A stretch of 44,702 nucleotides of DNA from an uncultured Psychroflexus sp. (GTDB lineage: Bacteria; Bacteroidota; Bacteroidia; Flavobacteriales; Flavobacteriaceae): the NCBI GenBank assembly GCA_913062845.1, contig CAJXVZ010000022.1, positions 1-44,702 of the forward strand. The letters run 5' to 3'. Positions 32,815 through 41,673 of the stretch are shown one piece after another (position 1 is the first letter of the stretch; every line of letters starts with the position of its first letter). Below the pieces are notes generated by a model, which searched no databases, was not told where the DNA came from, and saw only the letters and a program-made list of their open reading frames with translations. The position numbers and the translations under genes were made by a program.

Positions 32815-33524
32815 TGACATCTAAACCTACCTATACGATTATGGCTTTGCCCCTGCTATTTACTGCACTCATATTCAACTCTTGTCAGAGTTTAAAAACA
32901 TCTTTCGGCAGCTTTAATCTGAATCAGCATCAGGAGGTAATGATTGGTACAGTAGGGCATCTTGAACAGGGAGTATTTTCTCAACCAAGATTTGTCAGTT
33001 TTGCCAATGCTTTAGGACATCATAGATTGGCAGTTACGGTAAAACCGGACTCCATCGGATTCACTTCAAGTCAACATCTAAAATTTTACGGAGCATCTGC
33101 TGGCTCTAAAAAGATTTCGAAACAAAAACATCAGGTTTATATCCTCAGTGTTTTAGACAAACAGGGCTTAATAGAAATGATCAACGACAACATAGACCTA
33201 GAAGCCCTGAAAGAGATGAAAGTGGTAACCGAGATCATGCTTAAAAGTGAATTGATTTCAAATGAGATCAGCAATGCTGAAATGCTCTACGTTCAATTCA
33301 ACCCTAAAGAAAAAGCAATACAATTGGTATTTTGGTCTAAGGGTAAAGAAAACAGCATCAACTTGAACCGCAATGACATCATAGGATACAAAAGTTTGTA
33401 TTTGTGTTGTACGGTATTGAAAGGAAATCCCCAACTGAAGCAGTTAACGGAGTATTCCTGCTCCGGAGGTACTTATAAAACACTAGGTTTTAAAACAAAA
33501 GAAGAAAATTATGAAAGACTATAA
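32814..33524 (+). CDS. Secretion-operon lipoprotein of unknown function
   Basis: This lipoprotein of about 236 residues starts MTSKPTYTIMALPLLF and has a lipobox at FNSCQ. The mature part contains mixed strands and helices (VTVKPDSIGFTSSQHLKFYG, INDNIDLEALKEMKVVTEIM, LVFWSKGKENSINLNRNDI) and a late cluster of cysteines (LYLCCTV, EYSCSGGTY). No family is recognised. The ATG at 32814 overlaps the GspM-like stop. Placement within the machine genes suggests a system-specific outer-membrane component, for example a pilotin or a secretin-associated lipoprotein; that is inference. Confidence 0.75.
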   Translation: MTSKPTYTIMALPLLFTALIFNSCQSLKTSFGSFNLNQHQEVMIGTVGHLEQGVFSQPRFVSFANALGHHRLAVTVKPDSIGFTSSQHLKFYGASAGSKKISKQKHQVYILSVLDKQGLIEMINDNIDLEALKEMKVVTEIMLKSELISNEISNAEMLYVQFNPKEKAIQLVFWSKGKENSINLNRNDIIGYKSLYLCCTVLKGNPQLKQLTEYSCSGGTYKTLGFKTKEENYERL

Positions 33525-33882
33525 CCTCTGTTTTTTGGGGATACTCGTTTTATGGATATGCGTGTCCTGTGAAGAAATTATTTTTGAAGAAGACATTTCT
33601 GATGAAAGAATTGAGCTTTTAGCACCATTGAATAACACCCAGGTCCATTCATCAAGTGTTAATTTCAACTGGACAGCGATTCAGGATTCTATAAGCTACC
33701 GGATACAAATAGTTCAACCGGGTTTTACAGATGCCCAACAGCTTTTGTTGGATGCTGTAACCACTGAAACACAAATGACAGTTACTCTGGAAGATGGAAC
33801 TTATGAATGGCGCGTACAGGGTTTTAATTCAGCTTATGAAACCTCTTATACAACAGCCGCCTTTGAAGTCTCATCCGAATAA
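33511..33882 (+). CDS. Small lipoprotein with fibronectin-III-like domain
   Basis: This 123-residue protein has a lipoprotein signal ending CVSC (Cys20). It is followed by an acidic stretch (EEIIFEEDISDERIE) and one beta-sandwich domain with fibronectin-type-III hallmarks: ELLAPLNNTQ, VNFNWTAIQDSISYRIQI and GTYEWRVQGFNSAYET. It overlaps the preceding lipoprotein gene by 14 bp. Acidic residues right after the lipidated Cys resemble the lipoprotein export signal that sends lipoproteins to the Bacteroidetes cell surface, so it may be surface-exposed. Its role in the machine is unknown. Confidence 0.75.
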   Translation: MKDYNLCFLGILVLWICVSCEEIIFEEDISDERIELLAPLNNTQVHSSSVNFNWTAIQDSISYRIQIVQPGFTDAQQLLLDAVTTETQMTVTLEDGTYEWRVQGFNSAYETSYTTAAFEVSSE

Positions 33883-33893
33883 AACAATTTGAT

Positions 33894-34391
33894 ATGAACA
33901 AAAAGAAACTGAATACAATCCTTTTGCTTATGGCAGTTGTAGCCATATGGACCATTTTGATTTATAAAGTACTTTCGGCCCTGGATCCGGACGATAATAA
34001 CATCAAAACAGAAATGTCTTCAAAAGCATTCAACACCACACCAATAGTAGTTGAACGGCATACATTTGATTTGTACATCCCTGAAAAAGATCCGTTTTTA
34101 GGGATGGTCATTAATCCTAAAAAACCGAATATTTCCAAAACAACAACTGCAAAACCACCTGCTAAAAAGAACACCCTAAACTTAGATTCTCTTTGGCAAA
34201 ACATTTCTTACAAAGGCATGATATCTGATAAAAATGTAAATAAGACCCTTTTCCTGATTTCGATCAGATCAAAAGATATCCTTTTGGGCCTACGGCAAAC
34301 TCATGAAGGTTATAGATTGGTTAAAGGCGATTCAAAAACCATCACCCTGCAGTTCGATAATCACAAAAAAACATTTAAAAAGCAACTCTAA
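33894..34391 (+). CDS. GspC/PilP-like inner-membrane protein
   Basis: This 165-residue protein has a short cytoplasmic start, one membrane helix (TILLLMAVVAIWTILIYKVL), a Lys/Pro/Thr-rich linker (KTTTAKPPAKKN) and a small C-terminal beta domain (ISYKGMISDKNVNKTLFLI, ... EGYRLVKGDSKTITL). This matches the homology region of GspC and the beta domain of PilP, which contact the secretin. No PDZ domain follows, so it is closer to PilP or short GspC forms. Gene order supports the call. Confidence 0.65.
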   Translation: MNKKKLNTILLLMAVVAIWTILIYKVLSALDPDDNNIKTEMSSKAFNTTPIVVERHTFDLYIPEKDPFLGMVINPKKPNISKTTTAKPPAKKNTLNLDSLWQNISYKGMISDKNVNKTLFLISIRSKDILLGLRQTHEGYRLVKGDSKTITLQFDNHKKTFKKQL

Positions 34392-34393
34392 TC

Positions 34394-35659
34394 GTGTTTC
34401 AATGGGCAACATATCAACTGAAGGCCGGCGCTTTACAATTTGTAACCTACATTGTGATCGTGATCGCTCTGTTACTATCTATGCTGCTTTTGTATACGCA
34501 TCTTAATGTCAAGTTTATGGCTCAAGGTAAAGCTCAGATCGAAGCGATAAGACTTGCTGAAAATTCTATAATTAGATGCCTGCATGAAGATTTTGATGGC
34601 AATGATTCATTGGTGTTGACCTCAGGTGAAAATACATTTGTTTCCATCAAAACTACACCTTGGGGAATATTTGATCTCGTGATCGCAAAAAGCAGAATTC
34701 GCGATAAGTCCTTTGAAAAATCAGCATTGATCGGTGGTAAAACCCCTTTGGATATAGATTTGGCCTTGTGCATTCAGGATCATGCGCAGGCCTTGCAGGT
34801 TGCAGGAAACACAAGTATAAATGGTAATGCCTATGTTGGCAGATATGGCATAAAGCCAGGACAGATCAAAGGCCGTTACTATACTAATGATAAGCTCGTC
34901 TATGGAGAAATTATTCCAACTTTGGGGTTTCCTGAACTAAAACCGGAAAAGGAAAATCACCTGAACAATCTTCAGGACTATTACTCAAAGGAGAATCAAA
35001 ACCCGGTGTTTTTTGACCTCAGTCAAACATCACAGCTTTCGCAATCATTTTTTAAGCCTGCAAAATATTTCTATGCTTCTGAGCCGGTATTTTTATTTTC
35101 AAAACAGTTGTCAGGACATATCATCATTCAATCCGGTCAACATATTTATGTGGATGCCAGCAATCAACTCAAAGATGTGGTGCTCATCGCACCGGAAATC
35201 ACCATAGGGCCGGATTTTAAGGGTCAAATACAAGCCGTTGCTACACAAACTCTGAGTGTAGGAACTGGCGTGGATCTGGATTATCCTTCAGCCCTGGTCA
35301 TTACACCAAAACGACATTCCGAAAATAAATTGCCTCAATTACACATCGCACAGGATTGTAAAATAAAGGGTTCAATAGCTTACCTGAAGGGCGATTTGTC
35401 TTTACCCGGACAGAATGCACACAGCCATGTGTTTGTTGGAGAAAGCACCAAGGTTTACGGTCAGATTTACTCAAGTTACAATTTGGAATTGAAAGGTACA
35501 GTTTATGGACATGTCCTTGCCAATCAATTTTTAACCGAACACGAGGGAAACATCTACATCAACCATTTACTGGACACCAGGATCATTGCTCAGCCTGTTT
35601 CTGCTGAGTTTGGTGGATTATTATTTAATCAAAATCAGGTAGTGTCATGGATGTACTGA
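34394..35659 (+). CDS. GspK-like large minor component with beta-solenoid passenger
   Basis: This 421-residue protein with a GTG start (34394) is anchored by one N-terminal helix (ALQFVTYIVIVIALLLSMLLLY) preceded by a short cytoplasmic tail, without a clear prepilin motif. The rest is beta-rich with glycine and asparagine turns (VAGNTSINGNAYVGRYGIKPG, LKGTVYGHVLANQF, CKIKGSIAYLKGDLSLPGQ), reminiscent of bactofilin or polymer-forming repeats. It lies where gspK normally occurs, before two small pseudopilins, and overlaps the next gene by 13 bp. It may sit at the pseudopilus tip or act as a scaffold. The function is inferred from place only. Confidence 0.6.
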   Translation: MFQWATYQLKAGALQFVTYIVIVIALLLSMLLLYTHLNVKFMAQGKAQIEAIRLAENSIIRCLHEDFDGNDSLVLTSGENTFVSIKTTPWGIFDLVIAKSRIRDKSFEKSALIGGKTPLDIDLALCIQDHAQALQVAGNTSINGNAYVGRYGIKPGQIKGRYYTNDKLVYGEIIPTLGFPELKPEKENHLNNLQDYYSKENQNPVFFDLSQTSQLSQSFFKPAKYFYASEPVFLFSKQLSGHIIIQSGQHIYVDASNQLKDVVLIAPEITIGPDFKGQIQAVATQTLSVGTGVDLDYPSALVITPKRHSENKLPQLHIAQDCKIKGSIAYLKGDLSLPGQNAHSHVFVGESTKVYGQIYSSYNLELKGTVYGHVLANQFLTEHEGNIYINHLLDTRIIAQPVSAEFGGLLFNQNQVVSWMY

Positions 35660-36093
35660 AACAGATCGGACTTCAATTCAGAAAATTTTTCAATACTTAT
35701 TCTGAGTTACATCTTTGCCCGGGCGCAAGAATAAAGTCAATACAAAAACTCTATTATAAAAATGTAGTCGTGTTTTTAAAACTAAAGGCATCTACTCTTT
35801 TGGAAACCCTGGTCGCCACAATAATTATCATCCTCATTTTTATGATCTCGGGTTTAGTCATCAACAACTTAATGAAAAATGCCACCGACAATCGGCATGA
35901 CACTATAACAACTGAAATGGAGCGTTTAGGTTATTTTGCTCTTCATGGTAAAATAAGTTTGCCTTATAAACAGCACCATCAGACCTGGGAAATAAACATC
36001 AATGCAGAAAATGAAGCAGGACTTATCACTATTTCAGCGACCCGGGAAGGCACAAAACAAGAACTACAAAAGCAAATCTATGTTCAGGACTAA
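35647..36093 (+). CDS. Minor pseudopilin (GspI-like)
   Basis: This 148-residue protein carries a prepilin-type motif: leader ending KLKA and mature start STLLETLVATIIIILIFMIS, with Glu at position 5 and Ala instead of Gly before the cut. The leader is long (about 48 residues), so the true start may be further inside, but no better ATG lies close to the motif. The head is a short beta domain (TWEININAENEAGLITISAT). It overlaps the previous and next genes by 13-14 bp, showing tight coupling. Confidence 0.75.
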   Translation: MDVLKQIGLQFRKFFNTYSELHLCPGARIKSIQKLYYKNVVVFLKLKASTLLETLVATIIIILIFMISGLVINNLMKNATDNRHDTITTEMERLGYFALHGKISLPYKQHHQTWEININAENEAGLITISATREGTKQELQKQIYVQD

Positions 36094-36553
36094 ACTTAAA
36101 GCTTACACATTGCCAGAGGTTATTGTGGTACTGGTGATTTCCGCCATAGTTGTCGGCATTGGATTTAGTGCATTGCGATTGGTACATCATCACATTTCAG
36201 TGTATAGAACATATGAAAAAACGAAACTCCAAATCCTGTCAACAGAGACCAAACTGAATCTTTTATTTCATCAGTCGGAGCAACTAAGGATAGACGGACA
36301 GCAGCTGACATTTTTCACACATCAGGACACAATATCTCTGGAAATATTTGATAAGCATATTTCAATAGATGCTGATTCCATTCCTTTAAAGGTTAAGTCC
36401 TTCACTTCTTTTTTTAAGGGAGAACCGGCTGAAAACGGAGTGCTAGATGCACTTGAATTAAGTATTGAAGTGGACAAAAATATAGTCAAACCAATATTTG
36501 TATATAAACGAACCGATACGAAACAAAAGGCCTGGAAGTGGGAATCAAGGTAG
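36080..36553 (+). CDS. Minor pseudopilin (GspJ/GspH-like)
   Basis: From the ATG at 36080 (MFRTKLKA) the mature protein begins YTLPEVIVVLVISAIVVGIG: Glu at position 5, and again Ala rather than Gly before the cleavage site. The 158-residue protein has the pseudopilin N-terminal helix and a beta-rich head (LRIDGQQLTFFTHQDTISLE). The upstream ATG at 36002 overlaps far into the preceding gene and would bury the signal, so it is rejected. It overlaps the previous gene by 14 bp. Confidence 0.8.
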   Translation: MFRTKLKAYTLPEVIVVLVISAIVVGIGFSALRLVHHHISVYRTYEKTKLQILSTETKLNLLFHQSEQLRIDGQQLTFFTHQDTISLEIFDKHISIDADSIPLKVKSFTSFFKGEPAENGVLDALELSIEVDKNIVKPIFVYKRTDTKQKAWKWESR

Positions 36554-36579
36554 ATCACATATCGACAAAACAGACAACT

Positions 36580-37680
36580 ATGCTTGAAGGACCAAAAACT
36601 GAAAAGGTACATTGGTTAAAGCGCGATATCATACATTTTGGAAAAGCTTTTGATGATAAGACCAAGGCCCATTTTTATACCGAATTGCACATTCTGCTGG
36701 AATCAGGGATAAGCCTCAAGCAGGGCTTACATATCATTTCTAAAAGCCTGAAGAAGAAAACGACCAAAGATGTGTTATTTGAAATATCTCATCAGATTGT
36801 AAACGGTAAATCTTTTTCAGAAGCCATGCAAAGCTGTAAGCATATTTTAAAGTACGAATACTACAGCATCAAAATCGGAGAAGAAACAGGCACTTTAGTC
36901 AAGGTCATCAGGCAATTGGCAGAATTTTTTGAGCGAAAGGTCGAATACCGTAAAAATATCGTAAGTGCACTCACCTATCCGATGATCATTCTGACGACAG
37001 CTTTACTGGTCATTTTTTTTATGTTGAAATATGTCGTGCCCATGTTTGAAGAGATTTTCAAACAGCAACATGTGGAATTACCTGGCATCACTGTTTTTAT
37101 CATCAGTTGCTCGCAATTTATAACCGATTATGGCTGGTGGATGTTTGGAGGATGGTTTGTTCTGCTATTCAGCTGGAGAAAACTCAATAAAAAACCCGTT
37201 GTACGACGTCATTTTCAAAAGCTTTTCATGCAGCTTCCCTTTGCTGGCAAAATGCTCAAACTGGCTTATACCACCAGGTTTGTTCAGGCCATGAGCATAT
37301 TGATCTCGGCACGCATACCACTATTAAATGCCTTGCACCTGGTAGAAGACATGATAGACTTCTATCCCTTAAAGGACAGGCTGCATGACATTTCCTCCGA
37401 TATACAAAAAGGAGAACCTTTTGGTCAGGCATTTGGACGGCACAAGGATTTTTTTTCAGCGGATTTGATTGCCATGGTGATTGTTGCAGAGCAGACCAAT
37501 GCTACCGATTATATTTTTGAAAAACTGAGTCAGCGTTATGCCGACAACCTGCAACGCCGTTCAAAAACCTTTAGCACACTTTTGGAACCCCTGGTTATTC
37601 TAATTGTTGGCTTGTTAGTAGGCATTATTCTGATCTCGATGTACCTGCCCATGTTTAAATTAAGTACCGTCATCGGCTGA
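36580..37680 (+). CDS. Inner-membrane platform protein (GspF/PilC-like)
   Basis: This protein of about 366 residues has two T2SSF domains. The first has FYTELHILLESGISLKQGLHIISKSL and IKIGEETGTLVKVIRQLAEFFE; the second has FVQAMSILISARIPLLNALHLVEDM and MVIVAEQTNATDYIFEKLSQRY. Three membrane stretches (MIILTTALLVIFFMLKYVV, GWWMFGGWFVLLFSW and LVILIVGLLVGIILISMYLP) complete the family layout. It is the platform on which the ATPase acts. ATG 36580 is chosen; a GTG at 36538 would overlap the previous gene by 16 bp, as neighbours do, and is also possible. It is the last gene of the machine operon. Confidence 0.95.
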   Translation: MLEGPKTEKVHWLKRDIIHFGKAFDDKTKAHFYTELHILLESGISLKQGLHIISKSLKKKTTKDVLFEISHQIVNGKSFSEAMQSCKHILKYEYYSIKIGEETGTLVKVIRQLAEFFERKVEYRKNIVSALTYPMIILTTALLVIFFMLKYVVPMFEEIFKQQHVELPGITVFIISCSQFITDYGWWMFGGWFVLLFSWRKLNKKPVVRRHFQKLFMQLPFAGKMLKLAYTTRFVQAMSILISARIPLLNALHLVEDMIDFYPLKDRLHDISSDIQKGEPFGQAFGRHKDFFSADLIAMVIVAEQTNATDYIFEKLSQRYADNLQRRSKTFSTLLEPLVILIVGLLVGIILISMYLPMFKLSTVIG

Positions 37681-37791
37681 TAATCCTTCATCTATTCAAC
37701 AGCCATTTAAGAGATAAATCCTCCTTTAATCATCTAAAAGGTGTTAGTAAATAAGCGACCTAAAAAAAAATTTCATTTTTTTTAAAATATA

Positions 37792-37802
37792 TGGGTAACA
37801 AA
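37792..37802 (+). promoter_or_regulatory. Motif TGGGTAACAAA before the YD-repeat genes
   Basis: Same 11-mer as at 26560-26570. It follows an A9/T8 hairpin-like tract (37762-37783) that might end the secretion operon transcript. A TATAAT-like hexamer lies at 37858-37863, closer to the start codon. Confidence 0.3.
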
Positions 37803-37883
37803 GCTTCATGAATTGAACAATAGATCAAGAACTAAAAGTTTGAAAAAATTTTAAAGTTATAATCACCTAAAAATCTGTTATTT

Positions 37884-40800
37884 ATGAAGATATTTCAGTT
37901 TGCATTGGCTTTTGTTGTTGTAGTCGTGTTATCAATAAATGCAAAAGCCCAACAACCCATTGGTCCAGAAACGACTGGCGGAGGAGCGGGAACTACGGAA
38001 GGTAATCCTTTGTTTGATAACAATATGCCCAATGTCATACCACCCGAACCAAAGGTTGCAGAATTGATGAAATTTGACGAAATCAAGTTAAATGAGTATA
38101 CCGGTACACCAAATATTAAGGTAGATCTTTACAAAACAAACATCTCCCAAAACCTAAATCTAGACATAAGCTTAAGCTATGATATAAATGCTTTAAGTCT
38201 TCTGAGAAAAAATGATTTGTATGGTGTAGGTTGGTTATTAAATGGCAGATCTGTCATATCAAGAACTGTTGTAGGTTCACCGGATGATAAAATAGATACA
38301 ATTATTACACCACTTAATGCAGGTCCTCATAGTGGTGCAGAACTAAAAATGATAGGACTTTTAATGCCTCAAAATGATGTTTACAATTTAAACAATTTAC
38401 CTGATGAGAATCAACAAGAGGTATTATGGAATACATTATATCCAAAATATACCAAGTTAGATAAGGACCCCGATGTATTTCAAATTTCCTTATTTGGATA
38501 TTCACAAAAATTCAACTTGGTAAAAGATCAAAATGACTTAACCAAAATTATCCCGGTAGTAAATGGTGATGATCAACATTTAAAGATTGAGCCAATTACC
38601 AATCAAGATCACCTAATCACTAGCTTTAAAGTTACAACGCCCGATTCTTATGTTTTTTATTTCGAAGAAATTGGAACAACAACTTCTACATCAACGACAA
38701 ATACTGTTTTATATAGTGGATCTACGTCAATTTCCAATACGGATAATTTTACTGCGATAACTTCATGGAGCCTATCCAGGATAGAAAATTCTTCAGGTGA
38801 ATTATTGGCAGCTTATAGTTATACCAACAACACAACGACTAAAATCGATGTTTCAAAATCAACAACAAATAATATAATTGATTTGAATGATGAACATATT
38901 CAAGGCCCCGTTGGCCCATCCGGAACTTCATTTCCAAATGCACATTTAGCATCATTGCCGCCTAAAGCCACATTTACAACAAATATTTTAAAATTTGAAT
39001 CCAATGAATTGTCTGAAATAGACATAATTGGTAAAGAAAAAATAAAATTTAATTACAATACTTTCAATGTTAACTATTTTGACTATATAAATAATAATCA
39101 CACAAAAAATGTCCCATATCTCTATAATATTACTGTAGAAAATAACTCAGGTGCTCAAGTACGTGATATTAATTTCACCTATGAATTTAGCAACACACCT
39201 GCAACTGTGCCTTTAGAGGAATCTTTTCCCAATTTTTTCCTGATGAGTGTAAATGATATTTTTGGGTTAACAACATTTACATATTCTGAAAAAGAGAACC
39301 TGCCAAACTATTTGGGTAAAAAAGAAAATTACAGCCCGGACTACTATATGAGGGATAAATGGGGCTTCTATAATGGTGATAAATCAGGCCAGTTTAGCCT
39401 TTATCAAACTATGGTCGATAAAAATAAAATAAAAACAGGTGCTCTTATTCAAATCACCAAACCTACAGGTGGTAAAATAAATTACAACTGGGAACCTAAC
39501 ACTTTTTCATACCTGGGATCTGAAATTATACAACCTGAGGATATTCCTGAAAATTACAGCTATCAGGTTGGTAACAACAATGGCGTGGATATACTGCTTA
39601 GAACTCAGCCTAACAGTGGCTGCATGAATAGTGGTGTTGAAACAGGTACATTTACGACTTCCGGTGGACCAATATCCTACAATTATAACATCATACTTAA
39701 CGACGATGGTGATAATGATAATTATGATTACTCAACCGGTAATTTTAATAACATTTTAAGCAATTATGTAATTAACTTACACAATATTAATACTTCCACA
39801 GATTATCCAATACAAATATCAAATGGTGTAAATCCAACTAATGTATTACACTCAATACCTGCCGGAAGTTATACCGTAAGTCTCCAACAGGCTGAGCCCT
39901 TCTTTAGCATAGAAGCCTGTCAGCTTGCGCTTCAGTTTTCATTGATATCCCCGTTTTATGAAGAAAAATTCAATTATATGACAGGTGGAGGTCTCAGGAT
40001 TCAATCCATTGAATATCTGGATACTGATGATTCTGTTCAAGATTACAGAAGGTACAATTATCACGACAAATATTTTCCACCTAACCAGATCATTTCACAG
40101 GAGGAGTTATCTTCTGTAAAATCCTATGGCTCTTATGATGGTTCATTTTCACCGATAGAATATTTTAATGAAAACAAGGCCATACTGATTTCTAATGACA
40201 ATTCAACCGGTGAACATACGCTGCAGCCATATGTTACAAAAATAACCGATCAGCATTCAGTTGATGTCACTCAAACCGCGGGTTCTTTCATCGGCTATAG
40301 TCAGGTATCGGTTCACCGAGAAGACCTTGGTTATGAAGTTAAAACATTTATATCTCCCAAAGAAGATAGCCAACATCCTGAATTTAACCCGAACAACCCA
40401 CCTGTTAATGACAAAGACTACAGGAGAGGAAAATTGTTGTCTCACAAAATTTACGATGCAAATGATAAAATATTAAAGGAGACTATAAATGAATATTCTG
40501 AAACGATTCACAATCAATACAATTTCACCAATATATTCGAAAGTGTAGTTAGCCCGAATTGTGCTTATATAAGTTTTTATGAAACTTATAGTCAATACTC
40601 CGCAGATCCGCCTCTTCCTCAAGCCGGTGGGCAATCGTTTCCTCCGGGATTAACAGCAAGTATGATTTCTGATGCCACTTCAGGATGTTGGTCCAATACA
40701 TTCATTGGCTCCACATCCTATATGATTGAATCCGGAAAATTTCATGTCACCAAAACGGTGTCAAAGGATTATTTTTATACGGGTAATGAACCTACGGATA

Positions 40801-41663
40801 TTGACGGCATACCTATCCCTGAAAACTATGTAAAAACTACCCAGGATTTTGAATATTACCCGCAGAACGGGAAATTAAAAAGAAGTACAACTACAATCAA
40901 TGAAAATAACACAGCAGAAGTCCAGGTTGTAAATCATTATTACGCCAATAATACTTCAGATTTTGACAATTCATTATTTACTACATCTCAATTACAAAAT
41001 ATACAAAAATTAGTAGATATACACAATATCAATCAGTTAGTCTATAAAACAACTGAAGCCAATTCTAAAAAAGTGACAAGTATTACCAGGTTTAAAGAGT
41101 TTTCTGCAGATCAGGTTTTACCCTCTGAACAGATTGTGTTTAAAGACGATAACAGCCCTGCTTCTACCATATACTTCAACAGATATGACAGCAAGGGTAA
41201 CATTTTGGAAGTATCAACAAAATCTGCCGATATGCTTATCAATGGCCCTAATTACGATGATGCTAAGATTGTTAGCTATCTCTACGGATATGGCAGGTCT
41301 AAACCAATAGCAAAACTAGTTGGTGTCCGTTATCAGGACATTGAAAGTCTACCTGCCACCAATAATCAGTATTCTAACTACATAGAACAATTACAGGCTT
41401 TATCAAATAATGATTTTGACAACTGGATGACAACAAATTCAAATGAAGAGCAGCTTAGAAATGCTCTTGACGAATTGAGAAACTTTTTTCCCGAAGCATT
41501 TATTACAACTTTATCTCATGATCCCATTAGGGGAGTTACCACCAATACTGATCCCAGAGGAAATACCACGTATTATCGTCACGATAATAAAGGACGCTTG
41601 TTGGTCAAGCTGGACAACGATATGAAAATAATAGAACAATACAGTTATAACTATGGAAACTAA
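37884..41663 (+). CDS. Giant secreted YD-repeat/RHS-like protein (first of pair)
   Basis: This 1259-residue protein has a signal peptide (MKIFQFALAFVVVVVLSINAKA). The N-terminal domain is typical of Bacteroidetes RHS-related proteins: KFDEIKLNEYTGTPNIKVDL, LDISLSYDINALSLLRKNDL and YGVGWLLNGRSVISRTVVGSP. A long beta-rich body follows (about 150-1100), with the first YD-type repeats only at the end (RGNTTYYRHDNKGRLLVKLDND). It ends at IIEQYSYNYGN, a typical break before the partner gene. No toxin-like C-terminus or T9SS sorting domain is seen. Its last bases overlap the upstream ATG of the next gene. It probably forms or caps a beta shell together with the following protein. Confidence 0.85.
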   Translation: MKIFQFALAFVVVVVLSINAKAQQPIGPETTGGGAGTTEGNPLFDNNMPNVIPPEPKVAELMKFDEIKLNEYTGTPNIKVDLYKTNISQNLNLDISLSYDINALSLLRKNDLYGVGWLLNGRSVISRTVVGSPDDKIDTIITPLNAGPHSGAELKMIGLLMPQNDVYNLNNLPDENQQEVLWNTLYPKYTKLDKDPDVFQISLFGYSQKFNLVKDQNDLTKIIPVVNGDDQHLKIEPITNQDHLITSFKVTTPDSYVFYFEEIGTTTSTSTTNTVLYSGSTSISNTDNFTAITSWSLSRIENSSGELLAAYSYTNNTTTKIDVSKSTTNNIIDLNDEHIQGPVGPSGTSFPNAHLASLPPKATFTTNILKFESNELSEIDIIGKEKIKFNYNTFNVNYFDYINNNHTKNVPYLYNITVENNSGAQVRDINFTYEFSNTPATVPLEESFPNFFLMSVNDIFGLTTFTYSEKENLPNYLGKKENYSPDYYMRDKWGFYNGDKSGQFSLYQTMVDKNKIKTGALIQITKPTGGKINYNWEPNTFSYLGSEIIQPEDIPENYSYQVGNNNGVDILLRTQPNSGCMNSGVETGTFTTSGGPISYNYNIILNDDGDNDNYDYSTGNFNNILSNYVINLHNINTSTDYPIQISNGVNPTNVLHSIPAGSYTVSLQQAEPFFSIEACQLALQFSLISPFYEEKFNYMTGGGLRIQSIEYLDTDDSVQDYRRYNYHDKYFPPNQIISQEELSSVKSYGSYDGSFSPIEYFNENKAILISNDNSTGEHTLQPYVTKITDQHSVDVTQTAGSFIGYSQVSVHREDLGYEVKTFISPKEDSQHPEFNPNNPPVNDKDYRRGKLLSHKIYDANDKILKETINEYSETIHNQYNFTNIFESVVSPNCAYISFYETYSQYSADPPLPQAGGQSFPPGLTASMISDATSGCWSNTFIGSTSYMIESGKFHVTKTVSKDYFYTGNEPTDIDGIPIPENYVKTTQDFEYYPQNGKLKRSTTTINENNTAEVQVVNHYYANNTSDFDNSLFTTSQLQNIQKLVDIHNINQLVYKTTEANSKKVTSITRFKEFSADQVLPSEQIVFKDDNSPASTIYFNRYDSKGNILEVSTKSADMLINGPNYDDAKIVSYLYGYGRSKPIAKLVGVRYQDIESLPATNNQYSNYIEQLQALSNNDFDNWMTTNSNEEQLRNALDELRNFFPEAFITTLSHDPIRGVTTNTDPRGNTTYYRHDNKGRLLVKLDNDMKIIEQYSYNYGN

Positions 41664-41673
41664 AAGAAAACTC

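Noticed and set aside
37715-37730. A Shine-Dalgarno on the minus strand (AAAGGAGGA)
   Set aside because: No start codon or open frame of useful length follows it on that strand.
37762-37783. A strong terminator after the secretion operon
   Set aside because: The A9/T8 stem has no G-C pairs; it may fold weakly, so read-through into the YD-repeat genes cannot be excluded.
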